Assembly (NCBI GenBank): GCA_011772595.1
Contig: WVZH01000432.1
Coordinates: forward strand, 36,559-53,449
From: Anaerolineales bacterium
GTDB lineage: Bacteria; Chloroflexota; Anaerolineae; Anaerolineales; E44-bin32
Direction of reading: 5' to 3'
DNA: 16,891 bases
In this document: positions 8,300 through 15,916 of the stretch, piece after piece
Numbering within the stretch: position 1 is the stretch's first letter
Layout: every line of letters begins with the position of its first letter
Translations under genes and position numbers: made by a program
Notes under the pieces: model-generated
What the model was told of the DNA's origin: nothing
Database searches by the model: none
The model's input: only the letters and a program-made list of their open reading frames with translations

Positions 8300-8330
8300 C
8301 CAGGGGGCGGAGCTATTCCGCCCCTGGTTT
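8300..8330 (+). terminator. terminator between convergent lipoprotein and murJ genes
   Basis: An 11-bp GC-rich stem with one bulged G (arms 8300-8311 and 8317-8327, loop GCTAT) is followed on the + strand by TTTCATT. On the - strand the hairpin starts five bases after the murJ stop but lacks a T-run, so it may act only partly in that direction. Confidence 0.7.
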
Positions 8331-8332
8331 CA

Positions 8333-9949
8333 TTATTGCCCCATATTGTTCTCGGGTTCACGTCGAGTTTGACGGATCAGTGTCGGAGGGAGCGTACGGA
8401 TTTCCTCAATCCCCAAGAGCAGCGCTATACCAAGGAACGTCGCCCCACCAAGAACCCCCCCGCCAAGAAGAAGCGATAAACGACCTGGCGCCAACAACGT
8501 TTTGAACAACAGAATCACGCCACCCATGGCCAGCGATGCCAAAGCGGCTTTGCCAGTGTGCACCACGATCCGTCGAGCATCTACACCACGCCAGCGAAAG
8601 TGGAGGATCGTCAATCCAATTAAAGATTCGATCCCTACAGCCAGTCCATTCGCCAACGCTAACCCACCGTGTTCCAGACCGCCCATCGTGCGGGGCCGTG
8701 CGAGCCATACTGCAAGGCCGACATTAAGCGCTGTCGTGCCGAAGGATACAAGCAGTGGGGTGAGGGTGTCTTTTTGGGCGGCGAATGCACGCACAACGAC
8801 TTCAAGTATCGATTGGCTAATCAAGGCCAGCGCGTAGAATTGCAAAGCGTAATACACCCGATCCGTGCTCTGTGATGTAAACTCTCCACCTTCAAGCAGA
8901 ATGCCGATCACGGGTCTCCCGAGGGCGATCAATGCAACAGCAGCTGGAAGTGCGAGCGTGAGGATGGCGCGCATTGCACCGCTGAGTGCCTGTCGTTGAG
9001 CGGATACGTCTTTCCTCGCTGCCAATGTGGCCATCGTGGGAAACACTGCGATCCCAATAGCCGTACCAATTAGAGTCCATGGGGTGTTCATTAGTTGGAG
9101 AGCATAGCGTAGCGAGGAAACGCGCCCCTCTCCCAGACCAGATCCTATATTCGAGTTGATCCAATCAATACTTGCGCGCGCCATGAGCAGATCCACCACA
9201 CGTGGCAGCATGAGAATGGCGACGCGTTGCAGCGCTGGGTTTCCCCATCCCAATGTGGGGCGCCAGCGGACCTTATAGTAGATGATAGCGGGGATCTGAA
9301 TCAGAAGGTGAAGCAATGCGCCCAGCACGGCTCCCCAGGCAAGTCCGAAAATCCCCTTGGAGGGCGAAAGGGTGAGCGTGCCGAAAATGATGCCTATGCT
9401 GTACATGCTTGGGGCGATGGCAGGCATTAGGAAGTGCTGGTGTGCATGCAAAGTACCGGTGAGAATGCTGCTCATAGCGAAGACGACGGTGGAGAGCAGC
9501 AAGACGCGCATGAGTTGCACAGTGAGTAGTTGTACTTCAGCAGGGAAGTGCGGACCGATGCCCCAGGGTGCGGTGACAAGAGTGGGTGCGATCAAGGCGA
9601 AGATGGCCGCGAAGAGCCCAGTTAGTACCAGGATGGAGTTGATCACCTGGCTGACCAAGCTGTTGCTCGTTCGTCTATCGCTCCGGTCCAGCAACTCTGT
9701 GTATACCGGGATAAAGGCGAATGCAAGCGCACCACCAGACAGCATGGTGAAGAGTAGTTCCGGGATGCCATTGGCCGCAGTGTAGGCGTCGAGATCAGCG
9801 CTGGTCCCGAAAGCGTTGGCGATAATCCTCTGGCGTACAAGGCCGATCACGAGCGAAGCAGCCAGTCCTGCCATGACGATCAACGTCGATCGCGCCACTC
9901 GTCCGGTGAGGGAGCTCTGTTCTTGGGCGGTTGTATTCATTGTCGACAC
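8333..9949 (-). CDS. murJ: lipid II flippase MurJ (MviN family)
   Basis: Polytopic inner-membrane protein of the MOP exporter superfamily that flips the lipid-linked peptidoglycan precursor lipid II to the outside. The 538-residue product has about 14 hydrophobic segments. It carries the family's N-terminal signature, here RQRIIANAFGTSADLDAYTAANGIPELLFTMLSGGALAFAFIPVYTELL read in two parts: the Arg/Ala-rich first helix, then a DAY..A..IPELL stretch leading into a Gly/Ala-rich helix. The GTG at 9949 has a weak purine-rich AAGAAAGAAG eight bases upstream. ATG 9940, three codons in, is the alternative and has no better site. It is the last gene of a - strand operon, 26 bases after the C39/TPR gene. 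The call is secure at family level, with function inferred from characterised MurJ proteins. Confidence 0.88.
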   Translation of the reverse strand: MSTMNTTAQEQSSLTGRVARSTLIVMAGLAASLVIGLVRQRIIANAFGTSADLDAYTAANGIPELLFTMLSGGALAFAFIPVYTELLDRSDRRTSNSLVSQVINSILVLTGLFAAIFALIAPTLVTAPWGIGPHFPAEVQLLTVQLMRVLLLSTVVFAMSSILTGTLHAHQHFLMPAIAPSMYSIGIIFGTLTLSPSKGIFGLAWGAVLGALLHLLIQIPAIIYYKVRWRPTLGWGNPALQRVAILMLPRVVDLLMARASIDWINSNIGSGLGEGRVSSLRYALQLMNTPWTLIGTAIGIAVFPTMATLAARKDVSAQRQALSGAMRAILTLALPAAVALIALGRPVIGILLEGGEFTSQSTDRVYYALQFYALALISQSILEVVVRAFAAQKDTLTPLLVSFGTTALNVGLAVWLARPRTMGGLEHGGLALANGLAVGIESLIGLTILHFRWRGVDARRIVVHTGKAALASLAMGGVILLFKTLLAPGRLSLLLGGGVLGGATFLGIALLLGIEEIRTLPPTLIRQTRREPENNMGQ

Positions 9950-9975
9950 AATTGGTGCTTCTTTCTTCTACGCTG

Positions 9976-11283
9976 TTACGGGGCCGCGCCCAGGCGCGCG
10001 AGTTGGATCAGCCCAGGTTGCCAGCCGGGATGAACTTTCACAGACATGCGCAGATCCTCGATCGCGCCTGTCACATCTCCCAGAGCCTCCTTGGCCATCG
10101 CCCGCCAATAATAACTCTCCTCCAGCACCTGCTCGGACATGGCGTTCAGTGTGGTTGAGGCCAGGTTGATGACGTCGTGGTAGCGACCGGTATAGAAATA
10201 AGCCCAGTAAGGACCGGTGTTGTACCACACCATGCGCCAAGGTACGTTTACCTCTTCGGGATCCAGTTGTGCGTAAACCTGGAACGCGGAATCATATGCC
10301 AAAGCAGCGCCTCCGTAATCTTGGAGGCGCATCAGATTGGTCCCGCGATTGAACCAGGCGAAGAACTGATCGCGTCCTGAGAGTGCAAAGATCTCATCCG
10401 AGGCTTTCTGCGCAGCGAATTGGAAGTTGTATGTCTCGTCGGCATGTGGTCCCAAGATCTCCAATACGGTCGCCTCGTCTGCTGGCGGATAGATGACGAG
10501 GTAGGTGTAGTTGAAGTGCCGCCAATATTCTTCCAGATCTTCGTAGAGGACAGGTAAATCAGGCATGATATAGGAGTCTTGGGCGTAGAAGCGGGTGCGA
10601 TCGTCGTCATAGCCGTTGAGCACCTCGTAGTGCCCCATCCACCCCGAAAAGCCGGATCCTTCAAACCCCTTTTCGACTAGGACCGGGAATCCGGCGGCGA
10701 TGAAACGCTTGATAAGTTCGATGTCCCCACCCACCCGGACGATGACGTCTAGATCGGTTTCTTCTTCCACGAAGGCAGCCATCTCGTAGGGCATCACATT
10801 TTTATCGCGTTGATTGGGTTTCAGGAAAGCAGCTGTGTCGCGTTGATCCCCTGGCCAATCCCAGAACGAAAGTGCCATGGAAAGATTTGCGGGTCCGCAA
10901 TTATTCCACTTCTGATATTCATGCACGATACCGCCCAGTTGAACGCTTGCCGGGATCGGGGTAGGGGTGGGGGTGGGCGATGGAGGAATTGTAGACGTAG
11001 AAGGTGGACCTGTGTCGTGCGTGGGGGTGGGGATGGATATTGTTGGCGTTGGGGTGAAGGAATCGAGGGTCGCTTGGACGATTGCCGCGATGGTTGGGTT
11101 CGGTGTGAAGACGGCTTCCTCAGGGGGGGAGATGGCGTATTTGATTCTTGCGCGCATTTCTGAGATCCGCCAGGCGACCCGATCTTGTACGAAGGGTAAG
11201 TTGTAGAGCGAAGCGCCGAGAATTCCACACAGGCCGAGGGCGAGGAGAACCATCAGAAAGGGTGCGATTCGGGTGCGAAACAT
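9976..11283 (-). CDS. membrane-anchored C39-like cysteine peptidase with C-terminal TPR-like region
   Basis: The 435-residue product appears to face the cell exterior. Residues 1-30 are a single uncleaved membrane anchor (MFRTR then LMVLLALGLCGILG). Residues about 60-112 are a Pro/Thr/Ser linker with PTPTPTP runs. Residues about 115-260 match the C39_2 papain-like fold: KWNNCGPANLSMAL puts the nucleophile at Cys129, GHYEVLNGYDD the base at His218, and YAQDSY the orienting Asp at 236. Residues about 280-435 form helix-turn-helix repeats (FNRGTNLMRLQDYGGAALAY, YWRAMAKEALGDVTGAIEDL), consistent with two to three TPRs. The substrate is unknown. C39 enzymes elsewhere process double-glycine leaders, but no exporter or bacteriocin gene is nearby. 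It lies 23 bases after purA and 26 before murJ. No Shine-Dalgarno is visible, and a TATAAT box lies six bases upstream of the ATG. Confidence 0.85.
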   Translation of the reverse strand: MFRTRIAPFLMVLLALGLCGILGASLYNLPFVQDRVAWRISEMRARIKYAISPPEEAVFTPNPTIAAIVQATLDSFTPTPTISIPTPTHDTGPPSTSTIPPSPTPTPTPIPASVQLGGIVHEYQKWNNCGPANLSMALSFWDWPGDQRDTAAFLKPNQRDKNVMPYEMAAFVEEETDLDVIVRVGGDIELIKRFIAAGFPVLVEKGFEGSGFSGWMGHYEVLNGYDDDRTRFYAQDSYIMPDLPVLYEDLEEYWRHFNYTYLVIYPPADEATVLEILGPHADETYNFQFAAQKASDEIFALSGRDQFFAWFNRGTNLMRLQDYGGAALAYDSAFQVYAQLDPEEVNVPWRMVWYNTGPYWAYFYTGRYHDVINLASTTLNAMSEQVLEESYYWRAMAKEALGDVTGAIEDLRMSVKVHPGWQPGLIQLARLGAAP

Positions 11284-11289
11284 GCGGGG

Positions 11290-11295
11290 ATTATA
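11290..11295 (-). promoter_or_regulatory. -10 box implying a leaderless C39/TPR transcript
   Basis: TATAAT on the - strand (11295 to 11290) is followed by CCCCGC and then the ATG at 11283. A start at the usual six to seven bases past the -10 would fall on the A of the ATG. No clear -35 is present: the 17-bp position reads AACGAA. It would give murJ and the C39 gene a promoter separate from purA. Confidence 0.45.
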
Positions 11296-11306
11296 CCCGA
11301 AGGGGG

Positions 11307-12608
11307 TTAGTTTTCGTTTCCCAGGCGTACGACCTGATCGCGTTCCGGACCAACGGAGATCAAGTGTACCGGGAGGCCGGTGAGTGCTTGAACGCGATGG
11401 ACGTAGGCTTGTGTGTTGTATGGCAAATCGTCCCAGCGGTGAATGACGGTCAGATCATCTATCCAACCGGGAAGTTCTTCGTACTGTGCTGCATACTGAC
11501 CCAGGCTTGCAGGATCCGATGGCAGGTCTTCATAGGTATTGCCTTCATGCTGGTATGCCACACAGAGGCGAATGGGATCGATGCCGGAGAGTACATCAAG
11601 TTTGGTGAGCGCTAACTCGCTAAGGCTGTTGATTCGAGCGGCATATCGCAGGAGAACACCATCCAACCAGCCACATCGTCGAGGGCGTCCGGTTGTCGTG
11701 CCGAATTCGTCCCACGGCTGCTCGCCGGTTCCTCGCAATCTTTCAGCGGTGTCGTCGAATAATTCGGTCGGAAATGGGCCTGTTCCAACACGGGTTTGAA
11801 AACATTTCGTCACGCCGATGATACGACGCAGATATTTTGGTCCAATTCCGAGGCCTAATAACGCACCAGCCACGGTGGAAGTCGAGCTTGTGACGTATGG
11901 GTAGGTGCCATGATCCAAATCGAGAAGGGTACCCTGGGCGCCTTCAGCGAGTACGACCTTCCCCTGCTCTAGGGAGTCTGCGAGCAAAGCGCCGACATCG
12001 GCCAGATAGGGTTGCAGGCGAACAGCGTGTTCGTAGTAGGTGCGCGCAACGTCTGTAGCTTCGGGTGCCTTATGACCGTATACATGATCCAAGATCTCAG
12101 CCGTGGATCGCATGTGTGCTTCAATTTGTGAGGCGAAATCCTCAGGCTTTTCCATTGCGCCGGCGCGCAAACCGTCGCGCGCGGCCTTGTCTGTGTAAGC
12201 GGGCCCGATCCCACGACGCGTGGTGCCCAACCCTCCTTCGTCACGTTTGGTTTCCCTCGCTCCGTCGAGGGCGAGATGCGCCGGGGTGATGATATGCGAG
12301 GCACTGGACAGTTTGAGGCGGTCTGGGGAGACATCGATTCCAAGTGCGTCAAGCTGATCGATCTCTTCCAGCAATTGGGCTGGATTAATGACCATGCCGT
12401 TCCCAAGGAGACATGTTGTGTGGGAGTGGACGATGCCAGAGGGCACGAGGTGGAGTTTGAAGAGTCGATCGCCGACGGTCACGGAGTGGCCCGCGTTGTC
12501 GCCGCCGTTGAAGCGTGCGACGACATCGGCCTCGGCGGCGAGAAGATCTGTGATTCGACCCTTGCCCTCATCGCCCCATTGGGAACCAAGGATCACGTCG
12601 AGTGGCAT
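11307..12608 (-). CDS. purA: adenylosuccinate synthetase
   Basis: Cytoplasmic enzyme that condenses IMP and aspartate using GTP to make adenylosuccinate, the first committed step to AMP. The 433 residues match the family's usual length of about 430. The N-terminal GSQWGDEGKG gives the catalytic Asp13, and NAGHSV gives His41, at the same numbers as the E. coli enzyme. GVTKCFQTRVGTGPFPTE and TTGRPRRCGWLD are further conserved active-site stretches. Two small departures are Arg18 in GKGR, where Lys is common, and GGDNAGH, where many have GGHNAGH. The ATG at 12608 has GAGGGAG three to six bases upstream and a TATACT -10 box at 12631-12626. It is first in the - strand operon with the C39/TPR gene and murJ, and divergent from the LysM gene. 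Confidence 0.97.
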   Translation of the reverse strand: MPLDVILGSQWGDEGKGRITDLLAAEADVVARFNGGDNAGHSVTVGDRLFKLHLVPSGIVHSHTTCLLGNGMVINPAQLLEEIDQLDALGIDVSPDRLKLSSASHIITPAHLALDGARETKRDEGGLGTTRRGIGPAYTDKAARDGLRAGAMEKPEDFASQIEAHMRSTAEILDHVYGHKAPEATDVARTYYEHAVRLQPYLADVGALLADSLEQGKVVLAEGAQGTLLDLDHGTYPYVTSSTSTVAGALLGLGIGPKYLRRIIGVTKCFQTRVGTGPFPTELFDDTAERLRGTGEQPWDEFGTTTGRPRRCGWLDGVLLRYAARINSLSELALTKLDVLSGIDPIRLCVAYQHEGNTYEDLPSDPASLGQYAAQYEELPGWIDDLTVIHRWDDLPYNTQAYVHRVQALTGLPVHLISVGPERDQVVRLGNEN

Positions 12609-12625
12609 TTTCTCCCTCTATCGCG

Positions 12626-12631
12626 AGTATA
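12626..12631 (-). promoter_or_regulatory. -10 box of purA
   Basis: TATACT on the - strand, five of six consensus bases, 17 bases ahead of the purA ATG. It predicts a very short leader that still holds the ribosome binding site. The -35 position (TCGCAT) is a poor match. Confidence 0.4.
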
Positions 12632-12715
12632 GCATGGTGTTTCACACGATGCGAGATCCAGGCGCATTCGCGACGTTTCTCACGATCATGTCGACCATGG
12701 ATGGGTAATGGTGGT

Positions 12716-12745
12716 TGTAGGGGCGGTTCGCGAACCGTCCCTACG
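12716..12745. repeat. 30-bp palindromic dispersed repeat, copy 1
   Basis: A 28-bp near-perfect palindrome: 10-bp arms GTAGGGGCGG and CCGTCCCTAC around TTCGCGAA, with one G-T position. The flanking T and G are shared with copy 2, giving 30 identical bases. It sits between the divergent purA and LysM genes with no T-run on either side, so it is REP-like sequence with no evident terminator role here. Confidence 0.9.
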
Positions 12746-12862
12746 GGTACCTGCCTGAGTTCCAGAGAGACCGGATGTGAATTGTGGAGACGAGGAGGAA
12801 AGCATGGGAAGGTTCTATGCAGGATTTGAAGTTTCCCTCTACACCGGTGAGCGTGATGGAGC

Positions 12863-12868
12863 TATAAT
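12863..12868 (+). promoter_or_regulatory. -10 box of the LysM gene
   Basis: A perfect TATAAT, with a predicted start near 12875. The purine-rich AAGGCGGAAG ahead of ATG 12893 is the ribosome binding site. No good -35 lies 16-18 bp upstream. Confidence 0.45.
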
Positions 12869-12892
12869 CCGATTGTCTGAAGGCGGAAGATC

Positions 12893-13729
12893 ATGTCACG
12901 CTATGCACAGCGATCGCTCACGTTGCTCCTCATATTTCTGGTTGCCTGTCTAGTAGCGATCCTGGTTTGGCCGGTAAAAGCTGTCACACTTGAATCGCCC
13001 GCGCTGCAACCGACTCCGTTTCTAACTCCCACACCGCGAGGAGATGGGAGGATCATCTACATTGTCCAAGAGGATGATAATCCTTGGCGAATTGCGGCGA
13101 TCGCCGGCATCAGCGTGGAAGAGCTGTTGTCCCGCAACGGGTTACAACCGGACGAATTCATCTTACCGGGTATGGAGCTGGAACTTGGATTGGCTGGACC
13201 AGTGGCGCCGACCTCGCCACCTTTAGCCGCCCTCACCCCAACGTCTGTTCCCCCGACTGCGACGCCCGTAGTGGGGACGGGTGAAATCTGTGTCGTGCTG
13301 TTTATGGATGAAAATGGCAACGGGCGTTGGGAGGAAGATGAGGGTCTTCTGCCTGGTGGACGGGTGAGTGTAGCCGATGTGAATGGTGTCGTCGCGGGTG
13401 AGCATACGACTGATCTCGACCCGGAACATCTGGAAGGTTATTGTTTCTCCGACCTCGAAAACGGCGACTACAACGTCAGCGCAGCAGTTCCCCCAGACCA
13501 TAATCCGACCACGGTTATGAACCTGCCCGTCCGACTCGAGCCCGGCGAGATTAATCACGTGCAGTTTGGCGCCCAGCCCAGCTCGGCGATTCAAGATCTC
13601 ATCGGCGAAGGAGGAGGGGGGCGTTCGACGCTGTTAGGGCTGCTCGGTCTGTTTCTACTGATCGCAGGAGGCGGCCTGGGATACTACGCCACGCGATTGC
13701 GGCGTGGCACCCCTCGATCTTTACGTTAA
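12893..13729 (+). CDS. LysM and SdrD-B-like domain protein with two membrane segments
   Basis: Predicted envelope protein of 278 residues. Residues 9-27 are an N-terminal hydrophobic segment (signal or anchor). A PTPFLTPTP linker is followed by a LysM domain at about 54-99 (IIYIVQEDDNPWRIAAIAG, VEELLSRNGL, ILPGMELEL), the fold that binds N-acetylglucosamine in peptidoglycan. A Pro/Thr linker leads to a beta-sandwich at about 131-228 that resembles SdrD-B/carboxypeptidase-regulatory domains, with an EF-hand-like loop MDENGNGRWEEDE and the late GYCFSDLENGDYNV motif. Cys133 and Cys184 could pair. Residues 246-265 form a Gly/Leu-rich C-terminal helix followed by Arg-rich residues, like a stop-transfer tail without an LPxTG sortase signal. 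It is monocistronic and divergent from purA. Domain calls are fairly firm; the job (wall binding or scaffolding) is inferred. Confidence 0.85.
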   Translation: MSRYAQRSLTLLLIFLVACLVAILVWPVKAVTLESPALQPTPFLTPTPRGDGRIIYIVQEDDNPWRIAAIAGISVEELLSRNGLQPDEFILPGMELELGLAGPVAPTSPPLAALTPTSVPPTATPVVGTGEICVVLFMDENGNGRWEEDEGLLPGGRVSVADVNGVVAGEHTTDLDPEHLEGYCFSDLENGDYNVSAAVPPDHNPTTVMNLPVRLEPGEINHVQFGAQPSSAIQDLIGEGGGGRSTLLGLLGLFLLIAGGGLGYYATRLRRGTPRSLR

Positions 13730-13731
13730 TC

Positions 13732-13795
13732 GGCACCTGGGAACTTAGGCACTTGGGCACTTAGGAACCAAAGACCCTAGGTGCCACGGTGCCCT
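13732..13795. repeat. degenerate 8-bp tandem repeat with inverted partner, between convergent genes
   Basis: Five consecutive 8-bp units run from 13732 to 13771: GGCACCTG, GGAACTTA, GGCACTTG, GGCACTTA, GGAACCAA. AGGTGCC (13779-13785) is the exact reverse complement of the first seven bases, and GGTGCCC follows at 13788-13794, so the tract can fold back on itself. It fills the gap between the LysM gene and the convergent aminotransferase gene and may help terminate both. Confidence 0.75.
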
Positions 13796-13796
13796 T

Positions 13797-14915
13797 CTAT
13801 TGCAACAACGCATCCAGCGCGCCAAGAAGTAGGGTTACATTTTCTCGTTGACTCGAATGCCCCATGAGTCCAATTCGCCACACCTGGCCGGCGAGCGGCC
13901 CGAAACCACCAGCGATCTCAATGTTGAATTCCTCGAGCAACGTTCGGCGCAGCCCAATGTCGTCAAGATCTTTTGGGAGCCTCGGGGTGGTCAACGTGGT
14001 CAATCTGAGCTCGTTAGGGATGAAGAGTGGGAGATCAAGCGCTTCGAGACCTTTCCAGAGTGACTCAGCGTTGGTGCGATGACGGGCGAACCGCGCGGTC
14101 AACCCCTCTTCGTAGACCAATCGGAGGGCTTCGCGAAGGGCGTAGGTTGCGCTGATCGGTGCTGTATGGTGGTATGAGGGCTTGTCGCTCCAATATTTCT
14201 CGAGCAACGTGAGGTCCAGATAAAAAACTGGTGGTTTGCTACCTCGTTGGCCGATGATCTCACGTGCGCGCGGGCTGACTGTGATGGGGGACATGCCTGG
14301 GGTAGAGGAGAGCGCTTTCTGCGCAGCGCAGTAGGCGATGTCCACACCCCAGGCGTCGATCTCGACAGGAATACCCCCCAACGAGGTGACGCAATCGAGA
14401 ACCAGAAGACCGCCATGGCGGTGGCACACCTCGGCGATCGCACCGATGTTGGGTTGTAAGGCTCCGGTTGAGGTTTCGGCGTGAACCAGGGCGACTACCT
14501 TCGCAGGTTTGTCCTGCAGCGCAGAATCAATCTCGTCGGGATCGAAAACTTCCCCCCAGGGTCGTTTCAAGCGCTCAACCTGCGCTCCGTAGCGCGTTCC
14601 CATGTCGGCCAAACGATCCCCAAAATAGCCGTTGATGCAGACCAGCATCCGGTCTTGGGGTTCGAGCAAGTTGCTCAACGCGGCCTCCATCGCTGATGTT
14701 CCAGTACCCGGGACGGCGAGTGTGAGCTCATTCTCTGTCTGGAACACGTAGCGAAGCAGGTCTTTTACCTCGGCCATAACGACAAGGAAATCGGGATCAA
14801 GGTGGCCAACGAGCGGGGTGGCCATGACCCGTAGTACGCGAGGGTGAACCATGCTAGGTCCGGGACCAAGCAACAGTCGTGGTGTGGGATCGAGATCGGT
14901 ATATGTTTTATCCAT
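13797..14915 (-). CDS. class V PLP-dependent aminotransferase (alanine/serine-glyoxylate aminotransferase family)
   Basis: Cytoplasmic PLP enzyme, probably moving an amino group from alanine, serine or ureidoglycine to glyoxylate; the substrate cannot be fixed from sequence. I choose ATG 14915, six bases after GGAGTG. A longer frame starts at ATG 14978, but that codon lies five bases past a TATAAT box and would add 21 residues of non-conserved sequence. The 372-residue product has [18 protein letters not shown] near the N terminus, typical of the family, GTGTSAMEA (70-78) for PLP phosphate, DCVTSLGG with Asp174 for the pyridine nitrogen, and [13 protein letters not shown] with Lys200 as Schiff-base lysine. 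It is monocistronic. A PucG-type (S)-ureidoglycine-glyoxylate enzyme, which would tie to purine breakdown, is possible, but no ureide genes are in view. Confidence 0.9.
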   Translation of the reverse strand: MDKTYTDLDPTPRLLLGPGPSMVHPRVLRVMATPLVGHLDPDFLVVMAEVKDLLRYVFQTENELTLAVPGTGTSAMEAALSNLLEPQDRMLVCINGYFGDRLADMGTRYGAQVERLKRPWGEVFDPDEIDSALQDKPAKVVALVHAETSTGALQPNIGAIAEVCHRHGGLLVLDCVTSLGGIPVEIDAWGVDIAYCAAQKALSSTPGMSPITVSPRAREIIGQRGSKPPVFYLDLTLLEKYWSDKPSYHHTAPISATYALREALRLVYEEGLTARFARHRTNAESLWKGLEALDLPLFIPNELRLTTLTTPRLPKDLDDIGLRRTLLEEFNIEIAGGFGPLAGQVWRIGLMGHSSQRENVTLLLGALDALLQ

Positions 14916-14983
14916 GGCGTGCACTCCGGATTGTGATGGGAGGGGTGTTCTAACGTGTGTGTTTTCCCGTGGCGACATCGAGG

Positions 14984-15012
14984 ATTATAGCCTTCCTGGA
15001 GCGGGAAGTCCA
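14984..15012 (-). promoter_or_regulatory. promoter of the aminotransferase gene
   Basis: On the - strand, TGGACT (15012-15007), a 17-bp spacer and TATAAT (14989-14984). The predicted start near 14978 gives a leader of about 60 bases to ATG 14915. This supports the shorter protein. Confidence 0.6.
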
Positions 15013-15085
15013 AATCCGCGATACTGTGGAGTGTCTCCTTCCCGATCGTGAGGGCCGTGCTCCGGGAACGTGTTCTTGGTGAATT

Positions 15086-15122
15086 AAAAAAAATGTAGGG
15101 GCGGTTCGCGAACCGTCCCTAC
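15086..15122 (-). terminator. intrinsic terminator built from the palindromic repeat
   Basis: Read on the - strand, the 10-bp stem of repeat copy 2 is followed by CA and then eight consecutive T (15093-15086). This is a textbook terminator 19 bases past the stop of the 7-TM protein gene. Confidence 0.8.
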
Positions 15123-15123
15123 G
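15094..15123. repeat. 30-bp palindromic dispersed repeat, copy 2
   Basis: Identical over all 30 bases to copy 1 at 12716-12745, including the single G-T position in the stem. It lies just downstream of the - strand membrane-protein operon. Confidence 0.9.
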
Positions 15124-15141
15124 TGTTGGACAATGTGGGAT

Positions 15142-15879
15142 CTATTGAGCGATGATAGGCTCGGAGGCTCGCTCTGCTTCCGTAGCCGGTGCGGAGGCAA
15201 CCAGGAAACCGGCATACATCAAGACCGCGGCGATCAGTTCACCTAAATACAGATAGGCTCCCAAACCCAGCCGGGTGAGGGTGCTGGCAGAGGCGATCGC
15301 AAGTGCTCCTATGGCGATCAGCACATTGCCGATCACGCGGTTTGGCAACACTTGTTTTCGATAGAATAGCCAGGCAGACCAAAGTGCTCCACCGACGAGC
15401 GTTATCAATCCGTAGATGTTGAAGAACGGTGTCGTCATTCTTACGATGCCCCCATCAGCCACCGGTGGCATGATCTCCCGGTATTGTTCGCTGATTGCGA
15501 CCGTCTTCGAAAAGGAGGTCGCGTCGAGGCGAGGCATAGTTTGGATCATCAGGAATGCTGTCACAAGGCTGCCGGCGATCAGGAGGGCGGTCACCGCGTT
15601 CACCCAACGCTTACGGATCAGCAAAAGCAACGTGCCGTGGCCGAGCCAGGCGGCGTTCAAGGCTGCACCAAACAAATACCATCCGAAAAACATGGGGACG
15701 CTCCAACCAATGACAGCGAAGTAGGCCTCGGCGAAACTGCCGATGGTGAACATGGCCAATCCCAAGGACCAGAAGAGGAAATGTGGTTTTCGGCGAACTA
15801 TCCAACGCTGGAAAACCGACAGGGTGAAGAAGATCATCACGACGGACGAAATAAATGGGAGGATTTGATTTAGATTCAC
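15142..15879 (-). CDS. seven-helix membrane protein, function unknown
   Basis: I do not recognise the family. The start is GTG 15879, seven bases after AGGAG on the - strand. The 245-residue product is almost entirely membrane. About seven hydrophobic helices are visible, from ILPFISSVVMIFFTLSVF near the N terminus to LGELIAAVLMYAGFLVA near the C terminus. Short basic loops (RRK, RKRW, YRKQ) suggest the inside-out pattern. One longer polar loop between helices 4 and 5 (about residues 113-148) would be external. There is no catalytic motif and no attached kinase or cyclase domain, although the layout recalls 7-TM sensor input modules. It is the second gene of a two-gene - strand operon, 37 bases after the small membrane protein gene, ending at a strong terminator. 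Confidence 0.8.
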   Translation of the reverse strand: MNLNQILPFISSVVMIFFTLSVFQRWIVRRKPHFLFWSLGLAMFTIGSFAEAYFAVIGWSVPMFFGWYLFGAALNAAWLGHGTLLLLIRKRWVNAVTALLIAGSLVTAFLMIQTMPRLDATSFSKTVAISEQYREIMPPVADGGIVRMTTPFFNIYGLITLVGGALWSAWLFYRKQVLPNRVIGNVLIAIGALAIASASTLTRLGLGAYLYLGELIAAVLMYAGFLVASAPATEAERASEPIIAQ

Positions 15880-15916
15880 GTGACTACTCCTACATCAAAG
15901 ATTTGAAAGCAGATGT

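Noticed and set aside
13732..13795. CRISPR array
   Set aside because: Units are 8 bp and contiguous with no spacers; no cas genes are present.
14916..14978. Longer aminotransferase start, possibly leaderless
   Set aside because: The ATG at 14978 is five bases past a TATAAT box, close to the transcription start itself. The extra 21 residues are not family-like, and ATG 14915 has GGAGTG correctly placed.
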